DNA from: Rehmannia glutinosa
Taxonomy: Eukaryota > Streptophyta > Magnoliopsida > Lamiales > Orobanchaceae
Length of the DNA: 64,000 bases
Assembly: GCA_016081115.2 (NCBI GenBank)
Contig: JABTTQ020003466.1
Coordinates: 1 to 64,000, forward strand
Reading direction: 5' to 3'
Shown here: positions 23,201 through 33,223 of the stretch, in pieces
How the letters are laid out: every line of letters starts with the position of its first letter
How positions within the stretch are numbered: the stretch's first letter is position 1
The notes under the pieces: model-generated
What the model was told of the DNA's origin: nothing
Databases searched by the model: none
What the model saw: the letters and a program-made list of their open reading frames with translations, nothing else
Program-made: the position numbers and the translations under genes

Positions 23201-24671
23201 TCGCGGACGATTTTGGATGTCCGGATACAATGGAGAGTACATGATGACATCGTCTTCTTCATTCTCTTTGGCCCTCGTTTCCGGGGATTAAGGGTAGGAG
23301 ACTTCACGCTGCTCAACATCTCTATAGCCCTATTCTGGTGGAGAAACAACCCTGTCAACAGTGATTCGATTGTCTCAACCATTTTTTGTTCCTCGGTTGT
23401 TCGTCTCTGTACACTGGGTCTTGAGTTGCCTCTGCCGATCGGCCTCGCAGACTTGGTCGTTTCATCGATCACGTCCGGAGACTCTACTTCTCTAGAGTCT
23501 CGGGTATCTTCTCTAGCCGAGTGGGCGACTCGCCCCGGTTTCTCAAGCTCGGAACGCTTGAAAATTCTTCTTCTTCTTCCTTTGTTTGTACCGAGGGATT
23601 TCTCGGTTCGGATAAGGTTTCTTCGAGTTTTGGCGGCGGGGGCGTCTTTGTTGTTTTTCCGAGGAGCCGCCGTCTTGGCTTATCGATTTCTCCTTTTCTT
23701 GACGCCCGGAGAAGGTATTTGATATTCCTTCTTCATCAGGGTCGCAGGGCAGGAGACACTACTACGGGGCAGTGACTCAGGCTGCGGGCAGGAGAGCAGA
23801 TTTCTTTTTCTTTCTGCAGAGAAGCGGTCTTCTTAGTACTTGTTGCAGGAGCAGCCTTTTTCTTTGGAGGAGAGGAAATAGTTGTATCTTCAGGGTGGTG
23901 ATTTCCCCTCACTGTATCGCCTCTCTTTCAGGTGCAAAGATGTTTGATTCGAACATCCTCTTGTTTACATGGAACGCCTTTCCATGTCGAAGAGGACTCC
24001 TTTTACCTCCATCACCGCCAATCACCAGGCCGTATCTGGGAACCTCCAAACGTTCCATCCTCCTTGAAGGATTTGTTCCCAACGTTCGCAGAGTCAGTCA
24101 ACGCACGTAGACAAACTCGGCCCGGGTTCACTTTTCATTCTTCAATGATCGCGGCCATTACGATCAACTTTGCTTTGGACCGGGTCAAAGCCGCCAAATT
24201 TGATATCTATGCATTTGGCAACGATGTCCAAAGCAATTTGTGGTAGTCCTCCTTGTTAGCCTCTTATTAGCTGTGTAGACTACTTTCTCAAAGATAGTCG
24301 GACTTGGCTACTTCCTTCCAAGCAAGAGTCGATCAACATCGCCTTCATTGATTTCCAACATTCCTTCCACCGCAGAACAAGCAGTGTTCGCCAAATCCTG
24401 GCGTGAGTAATGATGAACTCCTTTCCATGAACAGAGGACTTGATGCCCTCATCGTGAACCTCAGCGTTCACGTAGAACTGTGCGACCTCTTCCACATAGG
24501 TCATCGGAAACTCCAACGTCAGAAATGGTTTCAGCCCAGACGTTTCCAATTTCTAGCAATCTTCTTCACTAGGGTGTCGTCGGACCCCTGTTTCACCATA
24601 CCATCGAAATCCACAGTAGAATCGGCGTGGATTTGCTTTCCTAGCTTGACAAAATCATGAGTGGATGCCAT
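20240..24671 (-). pseudogene. Element 2 envelope-like / plant transposon protein ORF, frameshifted
   Basis: Starts at ATG 24671 (MASTHDFVKLGKQIHA). Near the start is LEFPMTYVEEVAQFYVNAEV followed by SSVHGKEFIITHARIW (24549-24400), which matches the putative plant transposon protein domain often carried after pol by SIRE/Maximus elements. The middle part is polar with many S/T/P/E and K/R stretches. The C-terminal part (21553-21266 and 20771-20454) is helical and charged, ending near EYVKRIE. I see no clear signal peptide or membrane anchor, so 'envelope' describes position only. Long opposite-strand frames here (for example 23213-23722) are shadows. Element 1 has the same ORF at 33224-37160. 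Confidence 0.7.
20989..21001 (-). other. Internal PPT-like motif in element 2
   Basis: Minus strand AAAAAGGGGAAGA preceded by GATGATGCC: the same context as the terminal PPT, about 1.25 kb upstream of the 3' LTR. Present at the matching place in element 1 (36317-36329). Confidence 0.6.
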
Positions 24672-25289
24672 TTCTCAATATTTTACCGAACGAAACTTTA
24701 GAAAATGATCTGAGGATTGAAAGGGTTTTGAGAGAAAATTTTGCTTTTGCTTTCGAGAGAGAGATGAACAGTTTTTGGTAAAGTGTGAGAGAAACGGACG
24801 AAAATGGTTTAAGTATGGTTCATGAAAGGACGTGCGGGTGGTTTTTGAAATGTGATCAAAATCAACGGCTTAGATCTTGCACGCCGATTTGCATTTAATG
24901 TCTCGTATTTAATGCGGCAGCATTTATATCCAATCATAAGCTTGGTGTGCAGCTTTTGCGTACACGTCATAATTATGCTTGATGTCATTCTTAAAAACAT
25001 TCCCGCTTAGTAAAAACGAGCATTGCGTTTTTGTCACTTTGCTCATAAATGACTCAGCTTGCCCCTTAGCTGATTTAACTCTTCTTTCCTCGCATGTAAA
25101 TACTCAGCTGTCAGCTAACTCGGTACAACTTTCTTTCCGATACGGCTAATTCACTTAGCTGATTTGAGAGTTCAGCTCTTTTTCCCTTTTCGTGTTTCAT
25201 TTCTTTTCTTTGAGTCTCCTGAGTGTCAACTCAGCTCAATTAATCCTAACTCATGCTTGAGTTCTTCAAATCTTGACTCACTTAATGGT
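24672..25289 (-). other. Spacer between pol and envelope-like ORF in element 2
   Basis: No gene seen. It includes repeated CTCAGCT / AGCTGA motifs (25050-25240) and matches element 1 at 32626-33223. Could hold a splice acceptor or internal promoter for the downstream ORF; none is demonstrable by eye. Confidence 0.5.
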
Positions 25290-25720
25290 TTTGTGAATAT
25301 GTCACATAACCTGTTTATCGGTTGAAATATATTCCAAGGTGATGTCCTTCTTTTCAACATGATCTCTTATGAAGTGATATCTGACATCGATATGCTTTGT
25401 TCTTGAGTGCAACACAGGATTTTGAGTAATTGCAATTGCACTTGTGTTATCACACATGATTGGAATTTCCTTTTCTTCAACTTCATAGTCTCTCAGCTGC
25501 TGTCTCATCCATAAGACTTGGGCACAACAAATTTGCCATAGCCTATGTATTCTTGTTTGTGGAGGTAGCTATTGAATTTTGCTTCTTGCTAAACCAGAAA
25601 TTAGCCTATTTCCAAGCATTTGACATGTACCGAGGTACTATTCTGTCAACTCTACATCCAAAGATAGTCGTAGTCCGAGTAACCAATTAGCTTGAATCCA
25701 CCTTTCTTTGGATACCATAA
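25290..25720 (-). pseudogene. Element 2 copia RNase H
   Basis: Open segment 25508-25302 reads EEKEIPIMCDNTSAIAITQN, then HSRTKHIDVRYHFIRDHVEK and ITLEYISTDKQ, the conserved C-terminal half of copia RNase H with CDN (catalytic aspartate) and the H-RTKHID block. The upstream half (25976-25510) is in other frames. This segment shows the sequence that was split in element 1. Confidence 0.9.
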
Positions 25721-26860
25721 GCCAACTTCTTGGCTTCCTTTCAAATATCTCAAGATTCTCTTGGTCATGCGTCATGTGGCTTTCTTTTGGAGCAGATTGA
25801 AATCTTGCACATACACCTACAACAAAGGTGATGTCCGGCCCGCTTATGGCGTGAGATAGAGCAATGATCCAATAAGTGCTCGTATCTTGTTTGATCTGTG
25901 CTTGCCATCCGCATCCATATCCATTTTGATCGATGTATTCATTGGTATTTTTCGTAAGACTTCTCTTCCATACCAAATTTCTTCATTAAATCTCTGGTGT
26001 ATTTTGTCCGACTTATGAAGGTTCCATCCTTGGTGTTTCACTTGGAGTCCAAGGAAGAATGTCACTCTCCCATCATGCTCATTTCGAATTTGTTTTGCAT
26101 GAGGTTTGAAAATTTATCACACTCTTTGTTTGTGGATCCGAAAATGATGTCATCCACATATATTTGAACAAGCAAGTATGCTCTTCCCTGTCTTGAATTC
26201 TCAAGAGTGTTCTATCCACTTTTCCTTTTGTGAATCCATTCTCGGGAATTGTGATAATGTGTCATACCATGCTTTCGGGTGCCTGTTTCAATCCATATAG
26301 AGCTTTCTTGAGTTTGTATACCTTATCTCCAAGAATCTTCTGCTCAAATCCTGGAGGTTGTTCAACATATACTTCTTCTTCCAATAAACCATTAAGGAAT
26401 GCACTCTTTACATCCATTTGATATACAATAAAGTTCTTGTGAGTCTGCATAGGCAAGAAACATCCTTATGGCTTCCAATCTTGCCACGGAGCAAAAGTTT
26501 CATCAAAATCTATTCCTTTTTCTTGGCAATATCCTTTGGCTACCAATCTTGCTTTGTTTCTTACCACAGAACCTTCCTCATTCATCTTGTTTCTGAATAC
26601 CCATTTAGTGCCAATAACATTTTGATGGGTAGGTCTTTGAACCAGTTCCCACACTTTATTTCTTTCAAACTGATTCAGCTCTTCTTGCATGGCTTGAATC
26701 CAATGTGTGTCATCCAGTGCTTGTGACACATCTTTAGGCTCTATTTGTGAGATGAAGCAGGTGAACATTGCTTCTTGTTGAGTTCTGGATCTTGTTTTGA
26801 CACCTTCTCTTACATCTCCAATGACCGATTCGTGGATGGTCTCTCACCATCTTACATCAA
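25721..26860 (-). pseudogene. Element 2 copia reverse transcriptase
   Basis: Open segments 26768-26466 (IEPKDVSQALDDTHWIQAMQ, VIGTKWVFRNKMNEEG, ARLVAKGYCQEKGIDFDETF) and 26456-26262 (QMDVKSAFLNGLLEEEVYVE, KLKKALYGLKQAPE) hold the first RT blocks. IYVDDIIFGS is encoded at about 26170-26140, and TFFLGLQVKH at 26065. The frame breaks near the FAPWQDW (FAPVARL) site and again after KQAPE. Confidence 0.9.
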
Positions 26861-28130
26861 AGTTGGAGTAAGTTAGCGGATTGATCGTCTTGCGGCTATG
26901 TTGCTTTGATCAGCTTTTCGTCATCTCTTAGCCGCAGATTTTCCACTGTTTTTGAGACTCAGCTATCTCATCTTCATCCGGGTTTATAATTCCGGCTTTC
27001 CAAATTTCAAAGATAGGACTCTTCTCGCATGGTTGATTGATTGACTTATCACCGACTCTTCAATGTCTTCTCCATTTACATTTGGCTCATCAAACACCAC
27101 ATGAATGGATTCCTCTCGTAACCATAGTCCTCTTGTTGAGTACTTTGTAGGCTTTGCTTTTTGAGTATCCCAAGAAAATACCTTCATCGACTTTAGCATC
27201 AAAAGCCTTTAAATTATCTTTGCCATTGTTATGGATGAAGCATTTGCATCCAAATATTCTAAAATATGCAACACTTGGCTTTTTCTCCCTGTCCAAATCT
27301 CATAGGAGTCTTTGTCGGTTTGTCCTGTTTATCATGCATCTATTTTGAGTATAGCATGTTGTGTTTATTGCTTGACCCAAAATCTTTTAGGTAGCCATGC
27401 ATCGCCTAACATGGTCCTTGCTGCTTCTTTAAGAGTTCTATTCCTTCTTTCTCGCAACTCTATTCTCGCTATGGAGTCCTTATGCAGGACAATTCATGAC
27501 CAATACCATTTTCTATACAATATCGAAGTTATTATACCATTGACAAACTCGGTTCTCCTCGACGATCTTATTTTGATAATGGTTTGACTTTTCTCATTTT
27601 GAATCCTCTTCATCAATTTGTGGTAGTTTTTTCTTCTTACACATGAATATTGTCCATGTATATCTTGAATAGTCATCTACTACCACCAAGGTGTATTTCT
27701 TTCCACTTATGCTTATTTGGTTCAATCTGGACCAAATAGATCCATATGTAGCGATGCAATATTATTGTTGAAGATGGACATGTCTTTTCTTTGAATGATG
27801 ATTTGATTTGTTTTCCTTCCGACATGCATCACATATACTCTCCTTCTTGTATATCGAGTCCGGAAGTCCTTCCACAATATTGCTTCCGCAAGCTTGTTAA
27901 TCGTTTTGAAATTCAGGTGACTCGCTTCTTGTGCCACGTACCAACTTGATTTTTTGTGCTCTTTGCTAATAGACGGGTGCTTGGTGTTGCGATTAACCAA
28001 TCCACGACATACATGTTCTTTTGTCCGCATCCTTGCAACACAACTTCATTTGATTCAAGATCATTGATTTGGCATATACCCATGTTAAATCCAACATTAT
28101 AACCCTTGTCACGAGTTGGCGATGCTTAGC
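26861..28130 (-). pseudogene. Element 2 copia gag-pre-integrase and integrase
   Basis: Segment 28030-27722 carries HLNFKTINKLAEAILWKDF and RRVYVMHVGRKTNQ, then LHMDLFGP with the first catalytic aspartate. The Asp-Tyr-Ser block follows near 27680, then a RSSRRTEFVNG block at about 27560. Segment 27296-27090 has YFRIFGCKCFIHNNGKDNLK and IFLGYSKSKAYKV, the end of the core. FDEPNVNGEDIEESV is near 27100. Several frameshifts. Confidence 0.85.
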
Positions 28131-28400
28131 AAGTTGAAGTTGAGTCCTTCAACATATGCAACATCCGTGATTTCTAATCCATTTTTCTTGATGGATCCAA
28201 TGCCTCTTATTTCTCCCCGAGCTTCATTTTCTCCAACTATGACTTTTGCACCTCGACTTCCTTGAATTTTGACAGATTTTTCTTGTTTCTGTCATGTGTC
28301 CGGAAACACCACTATCCATGTACCAGGTTCCTTGGCACTCACTGTTCCTTGAACCCGCAATCAAGGAAATTAAGTTTTTGGTACCCATATTTATGCGGGT
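28131..28400 (-). pseudogene. Element 2 copia aspartic protease
   Basis: CQGTWYMDSGVSGHMTETRK near 28340-28280 holds the active-site DSG of copia retropepsin (family form WYLDSGCSRHMTG). It follows the polar Gag tail. Frameshifts follow shortly after, and the C-terminal part merges into the gag-pre-integrase region. Confidence 0.8.
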
Positions 28401-30701
28401 CTGAGGGGTTAGTGTTGTAAGATGATCCAACCAACCTATAGCCAAATGATTTGACTCTAAGGGGTTGCCATCTATTAGTCCCATAATCATAATTAATTTT
28501 GGCAAATTGCTTGGGGGTTCTAGGTTCATACAACTGTCTCTTTTGTCTGTATGCATGTGTATGTGTTTTAGCAATTGCCTTCTTTGGGTAGTTGTGATGT
28601 CTCTGAGTGTAGTGCCTAGGTGCATATGTGTGCTGATGAAAGCTCTTATACCTTTGGAATGGCCTTTGCTGAGTTCTAGGCCTTTGCCATTTGGGCTTAT
28701 ATTCCATAGGTCTTTGCTGATAGTTCACATTATTCCAATCAGCTTGGCTTGGGTGCTTTCTACCATTCCCTTCATATGTATTTCTTTTATAGAACTTCTG
28801 AGGTTTTTGGTAGCTCTGTTTCTTCTTTACAGAGTATTCCCTGTTTGGAGTTTCTTTGAGGAACTCGGGCCGATTTCTTCTCACTTTGTCCTCTCAAAGA
28901 CACTCAATGGTCGTTTTCCTTTTCCTTTATAACCAAGGCCGGTTTGCTTGTAATTGTGCTTTGGAATGAATGTGTGTGCACCATTTGGAGTTTTGGATTT
29001 TTGAGATACTTCATTGCTTGAAGATCCTTTTTCCAAAATCACTTTTGGAGCTTGACATAGCACGAGAGGAATTAAATCCTAAGCTTGTCTTGTCTCCACA
29101 TTCTCTTTGACTCATAATAAGATCATCCAATGATTTAGATGCCTTAGTGAATGAGGCAATCACATTTTTGAGGTCATTTTCCCTCTTTTCTATAGCAGCT
29201 ATTTCTCGCTTATTAGCTTAGCATTTTCGGTCTTTAGACTTTCATTCTCATCGCCTATATTTGACTTAGAGTACTCGGCTCCTTAGTGTTTGTGAGTTTT
29301 GGCTCTTGAGTAAGCTGTTTTCCTCATTTAGTAGTGTGTGAGAGGATTTAATGTGTTCAAAATCTTTCATCATTTTGCCTAATGAATCATAAAGATCGAT
29401 GGGTGATGAAGTGTGTGTGTCACGCCACTATCACTAGAACCGAGTGTGATGAGTTAGAGTGTACCTCATCTTCTTGGTCAAAGTTGGTCTTGTTCTTGGC
29501 CATCAAACAGATCAAGGCTTCTTCCTCGTGAGTCACTTGAGTAGTCACTTCACTACTCTACGAATCGGATGTGTCTCTTGACTTGGTGTCTCAGCGGTCT
29601 CCTCGACCAACATTGCCTTTTTCTTTTCTTGTTTCTTCTTTCTCTCAAGACCTTTCTTTCTTCTTCATTCCCGTATTTGTTGACTACAGATATGGGCAAT
29701 CAATGGCATAGTGACCTGGTTGCCTGCATAGTTCCAAAGATAGATTTTCAACCTTTAGATCACTCTTTCCATTCTTGTATTGTCAGTCCTTTGATATTGC
29801 TTTTTGATGCTCGTTCTCTTGGTTGGCCTATCTTCCCTTGACTTGGAGTGAGTCGAGTGTCTTCCGGAGGATTCGCCCTTGCCTCTCTTGTAGTTCTTAT
29901 TGAAGAACTTGTTAAACCTTTTAACCATCGGGCTATTTCCTCTTGGTCAATGACTTCTTTGACCTCGGCTCTCTTGCCATCCTTAACAATTAGAGCAGTT
30001 GTTTTGGGCACAACTGTCTCCTCTTGGTCTTTTCTTCTCACTCAAATTCGTAGGCTTTGAGATCCGAGAATAGCTCATGGTTGGATGTCTTGGACAGTCC
30101 ATGGAATGTCTTAGTGCCATGACCTTCATTTCCCATTCACTAGAGACTTCTTAGAATCTTCATACACATTTCTTCGTGTATATTCTTTTCCAAGTGCGAG
30201 ATAGCTCATTGGTAATTTACGTGAACCGAGCATCCAGTTGATCCAAGGTCTCTCATGCGATCATTTTGAAATTCTCAAATTTATGTACAAAGAATCGATA
30301 GTTTATTTTTCTTGATTTGCTCGAGCCTTCACAAATCAATGTTAGCTTGTCCCCATTTCTTTAGCCGTTTTGCATGATTTGACTTTGTTGAACATAGCTT
30401 TGTCCAGGGTTTTGTAAAGAATGTCCTTGGCCACATTGTCCAAGTTATATCTTTTTTCGTCATCATTTGTCAATTGACTCTTGGTTTTTCAACCATGACC
30501 GGCTGGGAGCAACATCCTCTTCACCTTCACCGCATTAGCTCTCCTTACAGTTGTGTTTATTTTTAAAATTTGCAGTGGCCCATCCTCTATCACTATCCAC
30601 ATCTCATCATGTAATCTTTGATAGATGAGCCCGCATACGAATTTTCCAATCATCAAATTCTTCAATTGTGAAATAGGGATGCGTGTCAAATTTGCTTCCA
30701 T
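28401..30701 (-). pseudogene. Element 2 copia Gag
   Basis: Starts at ATG 30701 (MEANLTRIP) about 120 bases after the primer site. IYQRLHDEMWIVIEDGPLQI follows, then the UBN2-type core in broken frames (30450-30060), a RKDQEETVVPKTTALIVKDG stretch (30041 onward) and the zinc knuckle near 29720-29680 (CRQPGHYAIDCPY after one frameshift). The tail segment 28884-28339 is rich in N, Q, Y, R and K (NVNYQQRPMEYKPKWQRPRT) and leads into the protease. Length about 2.3 kb with the spacer. Confidence 0.85.
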
Positions 30702-30807
30702 GATAATAACTTTTGATGGTAAAAGAGTTTTGAAAACTTAAGTACTAAAACAAACTTTGAAAAATTTGGAGATCTAGTTCAAGAACGGTGCGGAAGGCTC
30801 AATGAAC

Positions 30808-30823
30808 CAACCGCCCGATACGA
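30808..30823 (-). other. Element 2 primer binding site
   Basis: The minus strand just inside the 5' LTR reads CGTATCGGGCGGTTGG, matching TGGTATCGAGCGGTTGG of element 1 with small changes; derived from TGGTATCAGAGC (Met tRNA). Confidence 0.7.
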
Positions 30824-30825
30824 CT

Positions 30826-32442
30826 TGTAGGTCCCAAGGGGTGTGAGTATAAGGTTTAGAAGGGGGTTGAATAAACCTTACCAACTTTTCAAATTAGTCC
30901 TTTTAAGTATTGAGTTAATACTTCACAAATTTGTGTCCTTGATGGACAACTAAGTTAGTTAATCAAATAGAGTTAGTCATTCAATGAGACTCGATCGAGC
31001 CGTTGATAGAGTAATTCAATTTGTTTTGACTAAAGACTTAACTCGACCGTGATTTGTTTTATTGCAGAAGACTTAACACCCTTGAATTTGGTTAAGTTTG
31101 TTTTAATACTTGGTTTTAGCACACAACCGATTATCAATTGGATAGCAAATTTATCACAGATATAACAAATAAGATGAGAATTTAAAGTGCTAAAATATAA
31201 ATAACACAATAGGATTTTATAGAGGTTCGAATGATTTTTGATCCTGTTTCGTCAAAAATTCCTAGTCTTGATTTCGATTTTCCGGATGTATGGAAGATGG
31301 GGTAATACTCTACTCCTCTCTTCTCCAACTCCCGGAGGAATCCACTAAGTATTGATCAAGATACTGTAGTGGTTAATAGTCCGGATAAAAGTCTTGACTT
31401 GATCCTTTGGGACTCGGTCCCGAGATGCCTTGGTCACGGTGGCTTATCGCACGACTGAAGCCTTCTTCACAGGCACCGCTTTTGCTACTAAAACCACTTG
31501 CTCAAGCTTCTTGGATTTGATCACGAAGCCCTCCAAAAAAAACTTGAGACTGGTTCGACTTGAACCTTTCTACAATCCTCCGTGGAATGTAGACCCCTTG
31601 ATTCTTCAAAAAAATTCATCTTCAACTAATTGAAGTTATCTTTCCTTCACAGGTGAGTGTTGGATTAATTTCCTTCGTAATGTAGGGTTGAGGATTGATC
31701 TTAAATGATTTGAGAATATATTAGGTTACAGATTCAGATGTTTGCTCGAATGTCCGTGGTTCGGGTAACCTTCTCTCGAGTTATTCTCAGCCTTTTATAG
31801 TGATGTTTCAAAAATCTGCCCGTTGAAGAGATAGGCTTATTTTTTTGAAAGTCACTTGTGGTCGTTGGCTTGTCTTGTTGCGATCCTTGAAATTGCCACT
31901 TCCTCGTATGAATCGTTCTTGACTTTTCGAGTTCGACATAGTGCATGTTTTGGTTTATTTCTTTTGCACGCTTCGAACTCGAGCACTTCAAGAAAGGTAG
32001 TATGGAGCTATTACTTGTTTAAGTAATTCTCTTGATTTCGTGCAACGGATCTCTTTCGATTGTCTTGACTTGACCGCATTTTCTTAACATCCCCAGGTGA
32101 CTTTGAGTCGCCTTCCAATCATTTGATGACTTTTTTTGTTACTTCAACCTTGAGACTTGGTTGTCTTGAGTTAACTTGATCGATACTTCACTCACCGCAT
32201 CTCTTGCACCTTGCACCTTGATCGAGTTCCGTCTTTTCTTCTTTGCCATACTCGGTGCCTCGCAATGAGTCTTCCTTCTAGTCTCCGGTTTGTCTTCTTA
32301 CATGTTTAGGCATAGCCGATTTAACTCGGCTTGACCGGCCATATCTATTACAATTCAATTTACAACAAAAAGATGGGGTGCCAACTTCCTATTCTAAGTT
32401 TTGCATGGCATTCATCAAAATCTACAAAATAATTTCCCAACA
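30826..32442 (-). repeat. Element 2 5' LTR (right end)
   Basis: 1617 bp; plus-strand ends TGTAGG...CCCAACA. It is longer than its partner because of about 65 bases at 31228-31292 absent from the other three family LTRs. The outer edge meets CCAAT and then element 1 RNase H. Confidence 0.95.
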
Positions 32443-32447
32443 CCAAT
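32443..32447. repeat. Target site duplication of element 2, right copy (CCAAT)
   Basis: Repeats 18176-18180; the next bases (CATGTGTGATAACACAAG) continue the interrupted RNase H of element 1. Confidence 0.95.
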
Positions 32448-32625
32448 CATGTGTGATAACACAAGTGCAATTGCAATCACTCAAAATCCTGTGTTGCACT
32501 CAAGAAAAAGCATATCGATGTCGATATCACTTCATAAGAGATCATGTTGAAAAGAAGGACATCACCTTGGAATATATTTCAACCGATAAACAATTGGTGA
32601 CATATTCACAAAACCATTAAGTGAG
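32448..32625 (+). pseudogene. Element 1 RNase H, second part
   Basis: Continues from 18180: MCDNTSAIAI, then YHFIRDHVEKKDITLEYIST and DKQ, ending pol. ITLEYISTDKQ matches element 2 exactly. Small frameshifts occur around HSRKKAYR (from HSRTKHID). Confidence 0.88.
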
Positions 32626-33223
32626 TCAAGATTTGAAGAACTCAAGCATGAGTTAGGATTAATTGAGTTGAGTTGACACTCAGGAGACTCAAAGAAAAGA
32701 AATGAAACACGAAAAGGAAAAAGAGTGAACTCTCAAATCAACTAAGTGAATTAGCCGTATCGGAAAGAAAGTCAGCCGAGTTAGCCGATGACAAATTTGA
32801 GTATTTACATGCGAGGAAAGAAGAGTTAAATCGGCTAAGGGGCAAGTGAGTCATTTATGAGCAAAGTGACAAAAACGCAATCGTTTTTACTAAGCGGAAA
32901 TGTTTTTAAGAATGACGTCAAAGATAATTATGACGTGTACAGGCAAAAGCTGCACACCAAGCTTATGATTGGATATAAATCCGCATTAAATACGAGACAT
33001 TAAATGCAAATCGCGTGCAAGATCTAAGCCGTTGATTTTGATCACATTTCAAAACCACCCGCACGTCCTTTCATGAACCATACTTAAACCATTTTCGTCC
33101 GTTTCTCTCACACTTTACCAAAACTGTTCATCTCTCTCTCGAAAGCAAAAGCAAAATTTTCTCTCAAAACCCTTTCAATCCTCAGATCATTTTCTAAAGT
33201 TTCGTTCGGTAAAATATTGAGAA
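32626..33223 (+). other. Spacer between pol and envelope-like ORF in element 1
   Basis: No gene seen. Matches 24672-25289 of element 2 in reverse complement. Carries TTAGCCG/AGTCAGCC-type repeats. Confidence 0.5.

Larger units (their letters stand above)
18181..32442 (-). mobile_element. Element 2: SIRE/Maximus-type copia retrotransposon nested in element 1, opposite strand
   Basis: 14.26 kb flanked by CCAAT. On the minus strand: 5' LTR 32442-30826, primer site near 30823, gag 30701-28401, protease 28400-28131, integrase 28130-26861, RT 26860-25721, RNase H 25720-25290, spacer, envelope-like ORF 24671-20240, PPT 19748-19735, 3' LTR 19734-18181. Same family as element 1 in LTRs and coding parts. 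It is somewhat better preserved (longer open segments in gag, RT and RNase H) but still frameshifted. Confidence 0.95.

Noticed and set aside
23213..23722. 169-codon plus-strand open frame
   Set aside because: Opposite strand of the element 2 envelope-like ORF; composition is low-complexity and no domain is recognisable.
28465..28932. 155-codon plus-strand open frame rich in L, I and S
   Set aside because: Shadow of the polar Gag tail of element 2 read on the other strand.
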